From Cinclus cinclus (lineage: Eukaryota; Chordata; Aves; Passeriformes; Cinclidae), in contig NC_085074.1 of the NCBI RefSeq assembly GCF_963662255.1, positions 186,001 through 250,000 of the forward strand: DNA of 64,000 nucleotides, in the 5' to 3' direction. The translations under genes were made by a program, and so were the position numbers. Positions 50,985 through 63,370 of the stretch are shown piece by piece; within the stretch, counting starts at the first letter, position 1, and each line of letters begins with the position of its first letter. Below the pieces are notes generated by a model. It did no database searches. It had not been told where the DNA came from and was given only the letters and a program-made list of their open reading frames with translations.

Positions 50985-51310
50985 AAGGAGTGATGGAGGG
51001 TCCTAGGATGTCCCAGGGTCCTGAGGCACCTAAAAGTCCTGGTGTTGCTGTAGGTCCTGGGGTACCTGAGGATACTAGGTTGTTCAAGGGTTCTGGGGTG
51101 GCTGACAGTCCTGGTATGCAAAAGTCCTGGGGTGTTCAAGGGTCTCAGAGCAGCCAAAGGTCCTGGGGTGGGTGTTGGATCCTGAGGTACCTGAGGGTCC
51201 CAGGGTGTCCAGACTTCCTGGGGTGACCAAGACTGAAGGAACAGTGGGGTGGTTGAGGGTCTGTCTCATGGTGGCTGAAGATCCTGGGGTGTCAGATGGT
51301 CCCACCATAC
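50985..51310. repeat. Degenerate ~30-bp minisatellite (GGTCCTGGGGTG)
   Basis: About eleven imperfect copies of a unit like ggtcctggggtgcctga lie in the TCF7L1 upstream region. Confidence 0.7.
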
Positions 51311-51474
51311 ACCTCTCATCCCCCCTCCATCCCATGGATCCCCCTTCCATTCATCCAGTCATCATCCCCAGAACACCAGGTATCACCTCCCAGTGGACAA
51401 AACCCATTGAGGAGGTTCTCTTGTGTTTGTAGGACCTACAAAAATGTTGGGAAACACCCCAAAACTGCAGAGTT

Positions 51475-52000
51475 ACCAGCGCCATATTTATGATTGATGA
51501 AGTCATACAAGTGCAAAGTTGGGGGGCACCTGGGGAGCGCTGGGGGGCACGGGATGTTAACTCTCCACATATCCTGTTGGGAACCAGCCACCTCCTCAAA
51601 CCTTAAGGATTCATCCCATGTCATTTATGGGAAATTTGGGCAAAAATACTTAAGGTGATTATTTATGTTTTTTAGCATCCTGGGACTCACACAGACCCCT
51701 GGACATATCCATGCCCTTAACTCCATGTACCTCTAAACAAGGAGCTGTCTGGGAAGATGGGGCGGATGTGAGCTCCCCATTCAGCATGTGGCTGGAAATG
51801 TTAATTAAATACAGGGCAATAAAACATCTGGAGGGCTGAGAGCTGGGAAGAGCCAGCCAGCACGACCCCCCACAGCTGCCTCCTGCTTTTCCTTGGGAAT
51901 CTTGGGCAGGGGGGACTGGGGTCACCAGCGATTTTGATGGCACAAAAGCCTTTTCATGAAGTATTTCAGGCAAAGCAACTGAAGAACTTTTGTGGCGCGG
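51475..52000. promoter_or_regulatory. AT-rich putative conserved element upstream of TCF7L1
   Basis: Within very GC-rich surroundings this stretch is AT-rich and dense in homeodomain, PBX and CRE-like motifs, including TTTATGATTGATGAAGTCAT (51485-51504) and GTTAATTAAATACAG (about 51799-51813). No exon was recognised. Enhancer function is inferred from composition and position only. Confidence 0.4.
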
Positions 52001-52359
52001 AGCAAGGGACTGCCAGGGGGTGGTGTAGTCTGGTGGCCCCAGGGGTTGGGGGTCTGGAGAAGTCTGGAGATTGGGGTTCATGGTCAGGCTGTGGGTGATG
52101 GGATGGGACAAAGACAAGGGTTTGGTGATGCTGGATTAAGCCCCATTTGGTGCCACCCCACCAGCCCCGCAAGTGCCTGTCATGGGAGAACGAGCCCACC
52201 CTGTAAAAAAGGGTAAAAAGGTTTTTTGGATGAGTCTGTCCTCCAGGCTGGCTGGACCCATCACAGCAGGACCCTGCTCCCAGGGTGGGGAGGGATGGGC
52301 ATATCCCTCTGAGCATTACCTGGGGGAGGGGACGGGGCACTGGGGTGGACTGGGGTCAC

Positions 52360-52870
52360 TCTGGTGTGGTGAAACGCTTGGGTGGGATGGTGGGCCAGCG
52401 TCTCCCTGGTGAGATGTGGGCTCTCCTGATACACAGAGTCACACAAATGGGATATGTGCACCCCGTCAGGACAGGAGTGGTGGAGTGATGGGCACCCTGG
52501 GTAGAACGGGTGCACTCAGGGAAGGTGCAGGCAACTGAATAGGATGGGGGACAAGGATGAGAGCTGCCAGAGGTGAGGGGACACCCTGGGACGGATGGGG
52601 GGACCCAGGGCATGATGGGGAGACCTGGACAGGGTGCGAGGAGCACAGACGGAATGGAGGAGACCATGAGTAGAGCTGAGAACACTCAGATGTGTCAGAA
52701 GTGTCACCCCGCAAGGAATGGGGAGACCACGGGTGGGATGGGAACACTCGGATGGGAGGTGACACCCTGCAAGGGACGAGGCGACCCCAGCTGGGGCACC
52801 CTGGACAACGCGGAGGAACCCCGGATGGGATGAGGGCGGTATGGACGGGATGGAGAGAGACAGGACAGGA
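52360..52870. repeat. Degenerate minisatellite upstream of the TCF7L1 promoter
   Basis: Variants of gggatggggagaccctggac recur about every 30 bases up to the CpG island. There is no coding resemblance. Confidence 0.6.
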
Positions 52871-52899
52871 TGGGGTGTCCCCGGACGTGCAGGTAGCCT

Positions 52900-53120
52900 C
52901 GGACGCGGCGGGACCGACCGTCGTCCCGTGGGCGCGCCGTGGGCAGCGGGACCGGTGAGGAGCGGTGCGGGCCCGGCGGGGCGGTGCGAGCCCCTGCCCG
53001 GCCCCCGGTGTCGGTTTGCATCCCGGCTCCTCCCCGCCCCGCCGCCCCGCGCATTCCCGACCCTCCGGGCGGTGGCGGCGGCGGTGGCGGGGCCCGGCGG
53101 GGCCGGGGCGGGACCCCACG
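52900..53120 (+). promoter_or_regulatory. CpG-island promoter / 5' UTR of TCF7L1
   Basis: Extremely GC- and CpG-rich sequence with no TATA box, ending at the ATG in the context ccccacgatgccg. This is typical of a developmental transcription-factor promoter. The start site was not defined. Confidence 0.65.
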
Positions 53121-54526
53121 ATGCCGCAGCTGGAACCGACGGGGGGAGACGACTTGGGGGCCCCCGACGAGCTCATCGCCTTCCAGGACGAGGGCGAGGA
53201 GCAGGACAAGGGCGCGGGGCGCGGCTCGGCCCACGGGGACCTGGACGAGCTCAAGTCCTCCCTGGTCAGCGAGACCGAGAACCGGGGGGGCCCCGGTCCC
53301 GTGGTCGGCCCCGGCCCCGAGGTGAGGCGAGGGGTGGCGGGGAGCCGAGGGGAGGCGTCCCCCGCCCGGCCCCGCTCCGCTCACCGCCTCTCCCCGCAGG
53401 CGGAGCGGCCCCCGCCGCCCCGGGAAAGTTTCCAGAAGCCGCGGGACTCCCTGGCAGAAGGTACCGGACCCCCTTTCCCGGCGCCCCCCTGCTCCCCGCC
53501 CCATCCCCCGGGACCAGACAACGGTTCCCAACTTCTTTGTTTCCGCCCCCGGCTGCGGGCAGGACCCCTTGTGTGAGCCCCCCGTCTCCCCTCCCTGTGT
53601 CCTCCAGTCCTCCCCACGATGTCCCCCCACAGTAGTGTCCTCACCCCCCATGTATGTCTCCCCCGTGTCTAGTTCTCTCGTATCCCGCCCGCCGCGTTCC
53701 TCTCCTTGGTGTCCTCAACCCCCCCGCTCCCCAAACTCCCCCCTCCATGTCCTCACCCTCGTGTTCTCGGCTCCCCGTGTGTCCATCTGCCTTGTCCCCC
53801 CGTTCATCTCCCGTGTCGCCTCCCCCGTATCTGCCCTCCTGTCGTGTCCCCTCTCGCACCCCACTGACCCCAGGTCCCGCCTCCCCGCCCCAGTAACCGG
53901 CCCCGGTCGCTTCCCTACGGATAGATCGGTGCCCCCCATGGCTCCACGGAGCAGCCGGGCTCGGGACACCGCCAGGGCTGGGCGTGACCAGCACCGGGAG
54001 CCGCCGCCCCCCGGGAGACTCCCGCCATGCAGCCGAGATCCCCCTCCCCAGCCGCAGGGACACCCCCCAGAAGAACCAAGGACACCCCCAGAGGGACCTA
54101 TTCGGGCCCCTCCCCAGCCCTAGTGGGGATCTCCCAACAGAACCAAGGCTCACCCTAAGGGATTTAAGCACCCCCAGAGGGACCCACCTACGCCCCACAA
54201 ATGCAGACCACCCTCCACGAGAACCAAGGAATCCCACAAAATGACTCGGGCATCCTCCTCCAAGCTGAGACCCCCAGAAGAACCAGGGGCCTCCCCTAAG
54301 GGACTTGGGCACCCCCATGCACCCAGCCTTGCCCCACTTCGTGGGTGCAGCCCCCACCCTTCTGCCTTCTGACCTCCCCCTCTTCCTTCTCTCCCCAGTG
54401 GTCAGACGTCAAGATGGGGTTTTTTTTAAGGGCCCCCCCTATCCCGGCTACCCCTTCCTGATGCTCCCTGAGCTGGGCAGCCCCTACCTCGCCAATGGAG
54501 CCCTCTCCCCAGGCGGAGCCCGCACA
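53121..54526 (+). CDS. TCF7L1: TCF7L1 (TCF3-type HMG-box Wnt effector), N-terminal part (partial, continues right)
   Basis: TCF/LEF proteins bind beta-catenin through the N terminus and DNA through an HMG box, mediating or repressing Wnt output. Exons: 53121-53321, 53400-53460 and 54399-54526 (phases 0, 1, 0), giving 130 aa so far. The beta-catenin-binding region is visible as [20 protein letters not shown] followed by [15 protein letters not shown]. Exon 2 has [12 protein letters not shown]. Exon 3 ([22 protein letters not shown]) favours TCF7L1 over TCF7L2, whose protein continues LSPTART. The next expected exon, beginning YLQMKWPLL, is not in the remaining 9.5 kb, so intron 3 extends past the window. 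The HMG box is not visible. Confidence 0.92.
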
Positions 54527-54705
54527 GTAAGTATCCCCCCCAGACCCTCTCCAATCCCCCAGCCCTTACCTCACCTTTTGCGGGTCCTCAGACTACCGGT
54601 AAGCCTCACAGCCCCTCCTGCAGGAAAGTGACCTCCTGATGCTTAAGAAAAACCCCAGGAAAATCGGTTTATTTCCTTTATTTTTGGTTCACTTTGCCCC
54701 TTTGC

Positions 54706-54731
54706 GGGGGGGGGGGGGGGGGGGGGGGGGG
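54706..54731. repeat. 26-base G homopolymer
   Basis: An uninterrupted run of 26 G, 180 bases after TCF7L1 exon 3. Confidence 0.95.
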
Positions 54732-55061
54732 TTCACTCTGGAGGTCCCGCCCCAAAACCTGACCTTGTTCCCTCTTTTCTCATTTAAAAAGGTTTTAAAG
54801 CCGTTAATGGGCCAACATTGGCCGAGGGGGGAGAAGTGATTGAGCAAATTGAGTGAGAGCTGGGGGGGGAGGTGAGAGAGGGGGAACGGCCCTCTCCCCT
54901 CAGCAGAGACTCTCGACCCCCAAACCCACTCAACTTCTTGGTCAGCATCCTAAAGTAATTTCAGGGATATAAAGATATTTCAGGAGCATAAGGTGTTCTG
55001 TAGGAGGCCCTACAGGGTCATCCTGGGAGGAATTCTCAGCCCTCAGGAGGCCTGAGCCTTC

Positions 55062-55087
55062 GGGGGGGGGGGGGGGGGGGGGGGGGG
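55062..55087. repeat. 26-base G homopolymer
   Basis: A second uninterrupted run of 26 G, 330 bases after the previous one. Confidence 0.95.
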
Positions 55088-55149
55088 TTGGGATGCTGAC
55101 CCATCCCCCCGGGCAGTGGTACCCACCGAATCCCGGGCTGGAGCACCAC

Positions 55150-55480
55150 ACCTCACTCGTGATTGTTTAGGTGTATTTCTTGCTCCAGTAATGCTTTTCC
55201 TCATACTATTTTTCCAGATTCATAGGGAGCTGTGTTCCCATGTGGAATGTATATGGGACAATAATATTGTGGCATTTATAATGGTTTGAAATACCGGGAT
55301 CCAGCTGGTTTTGCGTGGAGAGTTTTCCATATTTTCAGGGTTTTCCTACTTTTGCTTTCCTGGAAGCAACTGGTTGCAGTGGCCGTGAAGTGCAAGTGCC
55401 GGGATGGGGAGGGCCGATAAGCTAATTATCCCGATGTTTTGCAGTCGGCTGGATAAAGGTTATATTCCAAATTTGTCACT
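55150..55480. promoter_or_regulatory. AT-rich island with palindromic SOX-type and GATA/TAATTA motifs
   Basis: ACAATAATATTGT (55258-55270) is an inverted pair of SOX half-sites around a single central base. GATAAGCTAATTATC (55416-55430) has inverted GATA motifs flanking TAATTA. This is a candidate enhancer in the TCF7L1 intron. Function is inferred from motifs only. Confidence 0.4.
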
Positions 55481-55969
55481 CTTGGGATTATGAGGTTTTG
55501 GGGATGAAGCAGGACTGACCATGATGCCAAACACTGGCAAGGAATCCGAGATAATGAGAAAGGATTGGGGTTGGGGTCAGGCACTAAGGATGATTTAATG
55601 AATCCCAGAAAGGGGATTAATTAACAGGGGCTGGAGCTGCCTCCCGGATGTTTTAGAGTGATGACTGGGGTTGGGAAAGCACGGACTGGGGCTGAATTCC
55701 GATGGACTGGGGCCTCTGCATGGAACCAAGTTAGTGAGGGGTGTGTGGGGAGGAACTGGGGATGCTGGGGGCAGGTTAGGTGAATTTTGTGGTGCTGCTG
55801 GGTGAGGCCCCACTGGGTCCCATGGACACTCATGCCCAGAGAGCAGCAGAGCTCTGTGCCCATCACTAAGCCCCCTTCCATGAGCTCCCATGGTGTGGCA
55901 GCACAGGGATCCCCCAAATCCCAGGACCTCATCATGCCAAGTGCAACTGGATGGGCAGTGTCCCTGATC

Positions 55970-56490
55970 ACATATTGGATCCACCTAGGCACAGCATCTC
56001 TGATCCTGTACCAGATCCAGCAAGACTTGACATCCTCAATCCCATAACAGAAAAATGGTAGGACAGAGCATCCTTGATCCCAGTCTGGATCCAGCCAGAC
56101 ACAGCATCTTTGATCCTGTACTGGATCTGTTTGGGTGCAGCATCCTCAAAAACCAGATCCCACTGGGCACATGTTTGATCTCGTGTTGGATCTGGCCAGG
56201 CTCAGCGTCGTTGATCCTGTTCCTGATCCATCCAGGCACAGCATCCCTGATCCCATATTGAATCCATCTGGGCACAGCATCCTGGATCTGATACTGGGTC
56301 CATCCAGGCTCAGCCTCTTGAATCCCATACCGGAGCTGCCTGGGAGCAGAATCCTTGATCCTGTACCAGATCGATCTGAACACAGCATCCCCAATTCCCT
56401 ACCAGATACATCCAGGCACAGCCTTCTCAATCCTCTGCTGGAAGCAGCTTCCCAATCCTTTCTGGATCCAGCCAGGTGCAGCATCACCTG
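55970..56490. repeat. 36-bp minisatellite, about 13-14 copies
   Basis: Units of the form ggatccagccaggcacagca followed by tctttgatcctgtact recur with a period of 36 bases and moderate divergence; a few units are shorter or contain extra sequence. Because 36 is a multiple of 3, long frames stay open on both strands, which does not indicate a gene. Confidence 0.88.
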
Positions 56491-57720
56491 AGAGCACCAA
56501 GATTGCCAAACCCACCTCCCACCCTCATCCCAGGAGGCTCTGGATGAGCCTGGACACGCAGAGCACCAGGGTGGTAGGAGGCACAGGCTGCCTTGGGAGC
56601 CATCTTTTCCTTGTTTCCTTTTTTTTACCCCAGTGTTGGAGGAGGATCTGCAGGATCCAGCATCCTGGAGGCCATGGCATCCAGCCTCGTATTTTGCATC
56701 CAGGTGCTGTGGATTGAACCGCATGGGAAAGAAAGATTTTGGGAGAAGAAACCCAAACCCCAAATAATCTCCACGGCCAGGAGATGCTCCAAGGAGGTGG
56801 CCAGGAAGGTGGTGGATCCTGGGGATGGATGAGTCTACAGATGCCAGGACTGATCTGATAGCCAAACAACTTTTTTGGAACACCGGGCAGGAAAGCAGTG
56901 GTTCTGCAGTTTCTCCGCTCCAAAATCTTTAAAAATCTGGGATATCTATGGAAATCTGGGAAATATTTAGAAATCTGGTTACACAGTGCCTTTCCACACT
57001 CCAAGCCCGGAGAAGTCCCATCCCTATGCCAGCCCACCAAGCACCAATAGATGGATGCTCCTGCTCTTCAGTCTGTGTGAATTCACTTTGCTCCTGGGTT
57101 ATTTCCAAATTGGATCCTGGAATCTTGGAAGTGTCTGTGGTCCCCAGTATCACTTTCCTGGCAATTTCTGTCCAGGGAGTATTTTTGGGGATCTACTCTT
57201 GATGGTGAATGGATTTGCTGGAAACCATGGCATTACTGTTTGAAGCAGCATTTTAGCTTGGCTTTCTTCATGGGGAGTCAGGAATTGGGGATCTGTGAGG
57301 CTGTGTTTGGCTCCTTGGGATAACTCCCAACAACACAAACGTCTCCAAGGTGGGATGGAAAGGAAATGCTCTGGACATGCATGAACTGGATGGATGCAAA
57401 TCCCTATTGCCTTGATGCTGGAACCATTCCATCAGGATCATCTGGAGTTGATGGGTTTTTATCCCAAGCCCAGAATGAGACAGATCCATACCGGGGAAAA
57501 ATCTCATCCCAGCATGTTTGTCCTGCTTGGGAAATGGATGGGAACCAGGCACGGTGCTGCCTGAGCCGCAAAGCTGAGACCATGCACAGGATTGGCATTA
57601 TTCCCAAAAAAAAAAAACCAGTTTAACCCCAGGAATTCGAGTCTGGAGGTGAGGATTTAAATAAATCCAAACCTTCCTCAGGCATGGAATTCCATCCAAA
57701 CAGCTTTCCCGACGCCATGC

Positions 57721-57758
57721 CGGTGTAATTAATGCACCTCGGTGTAATTAATGCGCCT
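57721..57758. repeat. Direct 19-bp repeat of a homeodomain site
   Basis: Two adjacent copies of cggtgtaattaatgcacct, differing at one base. Each contains TAATTAAT. Confidence 0.9.
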
Positions 57759-60700
57759 CGGCAGGCTGCGATCCCAAAATAAATGAGGGAAAAATCCATA
57801 ACCTGGGCTTAACCGGCTTTTTTTGTGCCACACCTGTGATCCTGTATCCTGAGGATACAGAGCCATATCTGTCTCCTAAAGAAAATAGATCCTTAACTGC
57901 AATGCTGCCAAGGAAAATGATTAAAATACGGATTTTTGGCAGGAAAAAGGGTTGCTCCAAAAACCAGGTCTTGCTGTCAGGTTCTGGTAGAACGTGGAGA
58001 CTTTTGGCGTTGGGATGTGGATGGAGGTGTTGGAATGGGGGGATTTTTCTGGCGTGGGGGCTCACTCGATGCTCAGCATCCTCAGACCACGGCAGCTCCT
58101 CCTTCCTCCTGCACTAATTAGGGATTTTCTGGTTTATTTGGGATTTGCCAATTCCATCAGTGCCACCTTCCTTCCCCACCTGGAACATATTAAGGAAAAA
58201 CCCTGCTTTTTCACACTTTTTGGCTTGTCCGTGTTGCTCTGTGCAGCTGCTGGGTTGATCCAGTCCTTCCCGGCTCTGAGCCCTCCCCGTGCCTCAGTTT
58301 CCCTACTCCCAGACTCTCCCGCCTGCTCTGCAGAGCTGCCGCACACAATGGCCCCTTTATCCCGCTCCTTAATTATGCTCTTCAGCTAATTACCCTGCGG
58401 GCGGAGTTTGTAGACCTACAGGAGGTTTCCACTCCCCCCCACACCCCAAATCTCCCTCCTCCCTCCTTTTCTAACACGATTCCCAAATTAAAGCTATGAA
58501 GTAAGTGCTCGGGGCGCCTCTGCTCAGCCCTGGGATTGTTCCGGGACTGAGGCGCATTCATCATCCTTCTGGAATTCCCAGCAGCTGCTTTTCATTAGTT
58601 TTCCTTCCTTGAAGTCGCTGGCGGGAGCCTGGGAGGGAAGAGGAACCCGAGGGGAAGTGCATGGTGCCCGGTGCATCCTGGATGGAGGAAGAGGAGGGAT
58701 AAGGGAAGAAGGGTCTGGGACCAGCATCATTTGTGTTGTGTTCTGTCTCTCGGATTTGGGGGGAAAGGGGATGGAGTGTGGGAAGGTTGTCTGAGGGGGA
58801 GAGGAAGGGGTGATGTACCCCTTCCCAGTTTGCCTCTTTTTCTTGTGCTTTTTGGCAAGGATTTCACCCCGTGAAATCACCCTGGCGATTCTGGAGCCCT
58901 GGGGACACTGCTCAGGGCTCTGGCAGAGGGTAGGGGAGATGGCAGGATGGGGAACTGGCTGAGCTGGTGTCCCGGAGATGTTGCAGCCCCAACGCGATGA
59001 TGCTCTGGGGAGGCTCCGGAGCAGCGGGATTGCTGCTCCTGCTGGGATCCCCCAGGATGCAAGGAGATGAATGGATTAATTGAGGCTGGGGCCGGGAGCT
59101 GCACACAACAGCCTCGGGGCAGCAGCAGGATTCAGGGATTCAGGGCCACTGGGTTTGGGGACGGGGAAGAGGGGGCAGGGACCAGGCACTGAGCCTGTCC
59201 TGCCCCATGGCCAAGGGGGCAAGGGGTGCTAGGGGCACCCAAAGGCGAAGGGTACGTGGTGTACTGGTGTAATCCTCATGGGTGGGGAAAGCTCAGGGTG
59301 TCCATGAAATGATCGAGTCACCCAGGGGAAGGAGATGTTCAGGTCCTCAGTGGGGGGAGGGTGCTCATGGGTGAGTGAAGCTTGGGATGCTCGGGGCACC
59401 CACATGTGCAGGGTGCTTGGCCATCCTGGTGCCAAGGCTGCTCTGGGCTGAGCTCTGTCTCCACTGGTGTCCTGGCAGTGCTCCAGCCTCATCCTGCTGC
59501 CTCCTATCCCTCCCATCCTGCCTTCCCTCTCCCACCTTCCTCTGCAGATCTGAGTTCTTCACCAGATGCCACTGGTATCCCCAGGGTGGGGACATGAGAT
59601 CTGTGGGTGGAGATGAGGTTGTGCAAGTGCCACCATTCCAAGCTCATCCCAAATGGAGGAGTTTTTTACTTATTTTTAATCTCCCAGCCACTTTTTCCAC
59701 CTTCCCATCCCACCCCCATTGGCATTTCCCATCTGGTATCTGTGGCTGTGTTATGGGAATGGAAAAACATCTGTTGTTAAGGTGTCACAAACCCTCCTTC
59801 TCACCTAAAAATCCTTGTCCCCACCTGGTACACCCTTTGCCTTGCCAGTGTCACCCAAAAAAATGCTAAAAAGGGGGCATAGTGATGTCTCTTGCATCAC
59901 CCCCATATCACCCTTCAGAAATCCTGATGGGAAAATAACTCTTACCAGGAAGTTTTGGAGTTCTTCCTGGGATGTGGGGGATGCAGGAGACCCTCTCCAA
60001 AAGTTTCCTGGCTGGAATTTGTCATCCTGGTCTTCATGGGCAACATCTGGAGGAGGTTATTTGGCTGGGAAGCGGATGGATGGTGGGGGTGGGGGAGAGA
60101 TTTATGTCTCATTCCCTGGGCTATAAATCCAGCTGTAATTGGGATTTTTCCCTTCCCAGTTATCCCAGGGAAGCAGAACGCGGCAGCTGCAGTGTGAGGT
60201 TGCAGGACGGGTGATGGGCTCTGTGGGGTTGGGATGCTTCTGAGTTTTCTTCCTGATTTTTGGCGTTGGGGTGCAAAGGACATGCCATCCTGTCTCAGGA
60301 GGGTGAGAGGCCAGGTCCCTACTTTCCTCTCTCCTTTCCCCCCCTTCCACCACCCCTTTTTCCCCTAGTTTGGGACTTCCCCCCAATCCCTGTTGGCGCC
60401 ATCCCCATCTGCAACATCCCTGGGTGCAGCGCCAGACCCTTCTGCCAAGGCAGATTCGAGGATTTCTCCACCTTCTTATGCCCAATCACAAAGTTTTAAG
60501 GGACTGGATAATGCATTGAGCCCAGAATCCCCATTTCTCTCAAAAATCCCATCTCCCTGTCACTCCTGGAGCCAAATTCAGGTGTTTTTTTTTCCTAAAC
60601 AAGCCAGTGACACTGATCAAAGCTGGATCTTAGGATGACATGGGGCTGCAGTGGCCACACGTGGACAAAGATTTTTTGGGCCTCCACTGAACATCCTACA

Positions 60701-61269
60701 AAACCCCCATTTTCTGCTCTAATGCCTGTCCTGTCTCGCCTGGCATGCTTTGGGGTGAATTTTGGGGGAAAAGGGCTGGAGCAGAGGTAGGAGGGGGAAG
60801 GGCTGGGTAAACAGCTGCATCTGTGTAAACAGGCTGGGAATCTGGGGGTCTTTGGAGGGGCTCAGGGGACTTTGCAAAACCCTGGGAATTCAGGCTGGAA
60901 AAGGGATTGGCTTGAGGATGGATGACTGGGGGTCTCCATTCCCCACCTCCTGTCCTGGGATAAAAGGATGGATGCTTAAATGTGTAGATGCCTATGGATA
61001 TCTTCCTGGGTGCTTTCCAGCTCATCTGGAGGGTTTTGGGGATGGGGATGAAGCACTCGCGTGCTGGGATCACCTGGATTTTCTCTATGGTGGCTCCTGC
61101 AGTACCATCTCTGGGCTGGAGCCTCTGCAGGCAAAGGGAAAAGCCAGCAAAGGGACTTCTGCCCCAGAGCCTCTGGCAAAATGGTCCCAAACAGACCTTT
61201 TCTCTCCCAAAATGAGGCCTGTGAGTAGCAAGCATGAGGCTTTGATCCCAGCAGAGAGGAGCCTGTGCA

Positions 61270-61690
61270 GGGACAGGGAGCATCAGGAGAAGTGATGGAA
61301 TATGCAGCACTGGGATGAGTTGCAGAGCCTGGAAAATGGAGCAGTGGGACAGGCAGTGCTGGGATGGGTGATCCTGGGACAGCTGAACATGGTGCATCCA
61401 ACCTGGAAAACCCACTTCCCTCAAAAATCACATCTCACCCGCATGGCAGTGCTGGGACACACGGTGCTGGGACCAGGACACGGGGACAGGAGATGCTGGG
61501 TGATGGAATCCTGGGACACCCTGACAAACTATGCTGGGATATGCAACATCAGCATGTGGAATTGCCAGGATGCGCAATCCTGGGACATGCAGTCCTGAGA
61601 CACACAGCAGCCACCCCGACGTGGCACACCAGGCTCCACGACGTTGGCATGTGCCACACTGGGACACACAGGCCCAGCCAGGGCTCCTCC
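61270..61690. repeat. Degenerate GCTGGGATA-type minisatellite in TCF7L1 intron
   Basis: Variants of gcagtgctgggatgggtgat and ctgggacacgcagtgctgg recur about every 20-30 bases. Confidence 0.6.
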
Positions 61691-62639
61691 AGCGGCACTT
61701 TTCCCCCTTCCCAGGGAAGTCTTCACAACTGGGTTGATCCCTGTGCAGAAGAGGAGCGGAAATCCTCTCATGAACGCCCTTAATTGGACATCAGGGGATC
61801 AATCCCCTGGCCCCTTTTCTTCCGGGGTCTGGGGGCTCCCAGAGGGATGAGCTCCAGCAGGGAAGGGGTTATCCCTGGTTTTAATTGGCTGGTAAGGAGG
61901 ACCCAGGACTGGCTCTAATCTCTCTGGAATGTGACCGATTTTCAACTATTTTCTTCTCTTTTTTTTTTTGCTGCTGTTTTGCAGCTCAGATCCCCACATG
62001 GGGGGACAGTGGGGGCTGTGTCCCAGCTGGAGCAAAGGGATAGGGAGGAAAAAGAGGGGAGGGGGAGGTCATTTTTCCACATCATCACTGAACCATTCAC
62101 CAGCTCCCCCTGCTTTGTATAATTTGAAAGAGTCCCCCTTCTTCCTCCCCCTCCCTTCCCCATTCCCTTCCCCAGGCTCCTGAAGTGGCCTCAAAATGAG
62201 AATCAGCCTTTTATCCCCCAAACCTTCCCCCACTGCCGTCCCCCCTGCGCCGCCTCCCTGCCTGTCCCAGTCCCCTCGCGCCTTCTCCACTTACAGAGCA
62301 GCCCAGAAAGCCCCTTTGTGATGGGGAGGTGGTGGAGGCTGGAGGGGTCAGGGATCCCGTTGAGGTGGGGGGGGCAGCTCCTGCCCTGTCCTGGACACAG
62401 TCGCATGGGGACATGGTAAGGGAGCACCGAGGGTCTCATCCAGTGCTCAGAATGTGGGGTCTTGGCTAAGAACAGGTGGGGGGTCCCCAGTGCCACCCCA
62501 GTGTGGCTGCAAGCGTGACCATGGAACTGTTGGGACATTTTGGCTGCCCTTACCCTGTGGATCACCTGCATTTGGAGGGTGCATCAAAGCTGCCACTTGG
62601 GGAGCAGCTCCTTTCATCCCAGGGCTTGCTGGGTCACAG

Positions 62640-63370
62640 TGAGCCCATGGGTGACAGTGAACCTGGGAGGACAGTGAGCTGGCAGGTCATGGCCAGCCTA
62701 CAGGAGATGGTGAGCCTATGGGTGATGTGGGGCTGGCAGGTCAGGGTGAGCCTGGGGTCATGGGGCCACCCACGTTCCAAGCGTGCTCTGGGTGCATGAT
62801 GTCCCAACTCCCAGCCCCTGCAAGCAGCTGCCAGGGGGTGGATCCAGTCCTGGCATCTGTGGGATTATCCCAGCAGTGCCAAAAGTCTCCCTGTGGGGGC
62901 ACTGGGAGCATGGTGCTGGAGCATCCTTGTGCCAGGATGGGAATGAGAAGTGGCCCCGTGGCACCTGGATTAGGCAGTGAAGCAGGTTTTTGGGGATCCC
63001 CTGTGCCAGCAGCTGTGCAAGTGGTTGGATCATGAGGAATCTTCATCTGCTTAGGGAATTTACAGTGCCAGGGAGTCCTGGGAGAGGGTCCATGGGTACC
63101 AGCAGGGTGATGGGATGATGGAGGGTGCTGGGAGGTGTGCTGGAGATGTAGGGGGCTGCTTGGGATGGAGCCATGGGGGATGCTGGGGATGGAGGGTTCC
63201 TGGAGGCAGAGGGAGGAGAATGAAGGTGCGGGGAGGGGTACTGGAAACACAGGGACAGGTTATCAGAAATGCAGCTGGAGATACTGGAAATGGAGGGAGA
63301 GTACTGGAGGTGCAGGCGGGGATGCAGGGTTGATATGGGGTGCAGGAGGGGCATGCTGGAGACGGGACAG
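62640..63370. repeat. Two degenerate short-unit arrays near window end
   Basis: At 62640-62760 the phrase gtgagcctgtgggtgac recurs. At 63100-63370 the phrase ggagatgctggagg recurs. Both are imperfect and non-coding. Confidence 0.5.

Noticed and set aside
52704..53651. Long frames on both strands over TCF7L1 exons 1-2
   Set aside because: Shadows of the real exon in a CpG island. Only the frame starting at 53121 matches a known family.
53121..54526. TCF7 or TCF7L2 instead of TCF7L1
   Set aside because: The first exon resembles TCF7 in GAPDEL, but TCF7 lacks this [14 protein letters not shown] exon and TCF7L2 continues LSPTART instead of LSPGGART.
54706..55087. Tandem repeats as a CRISPR array or prokaryotic element
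   Set aside because: The context is a vertebrate intron. The repeats are homopolymers and minisatellites without spacer-repeat structure.
56146..56883. 245-aa minus-strand frame with a repetitive product
   Set aside because: Created by the 36-bp minisatellite, whose unit length is divisible by three.
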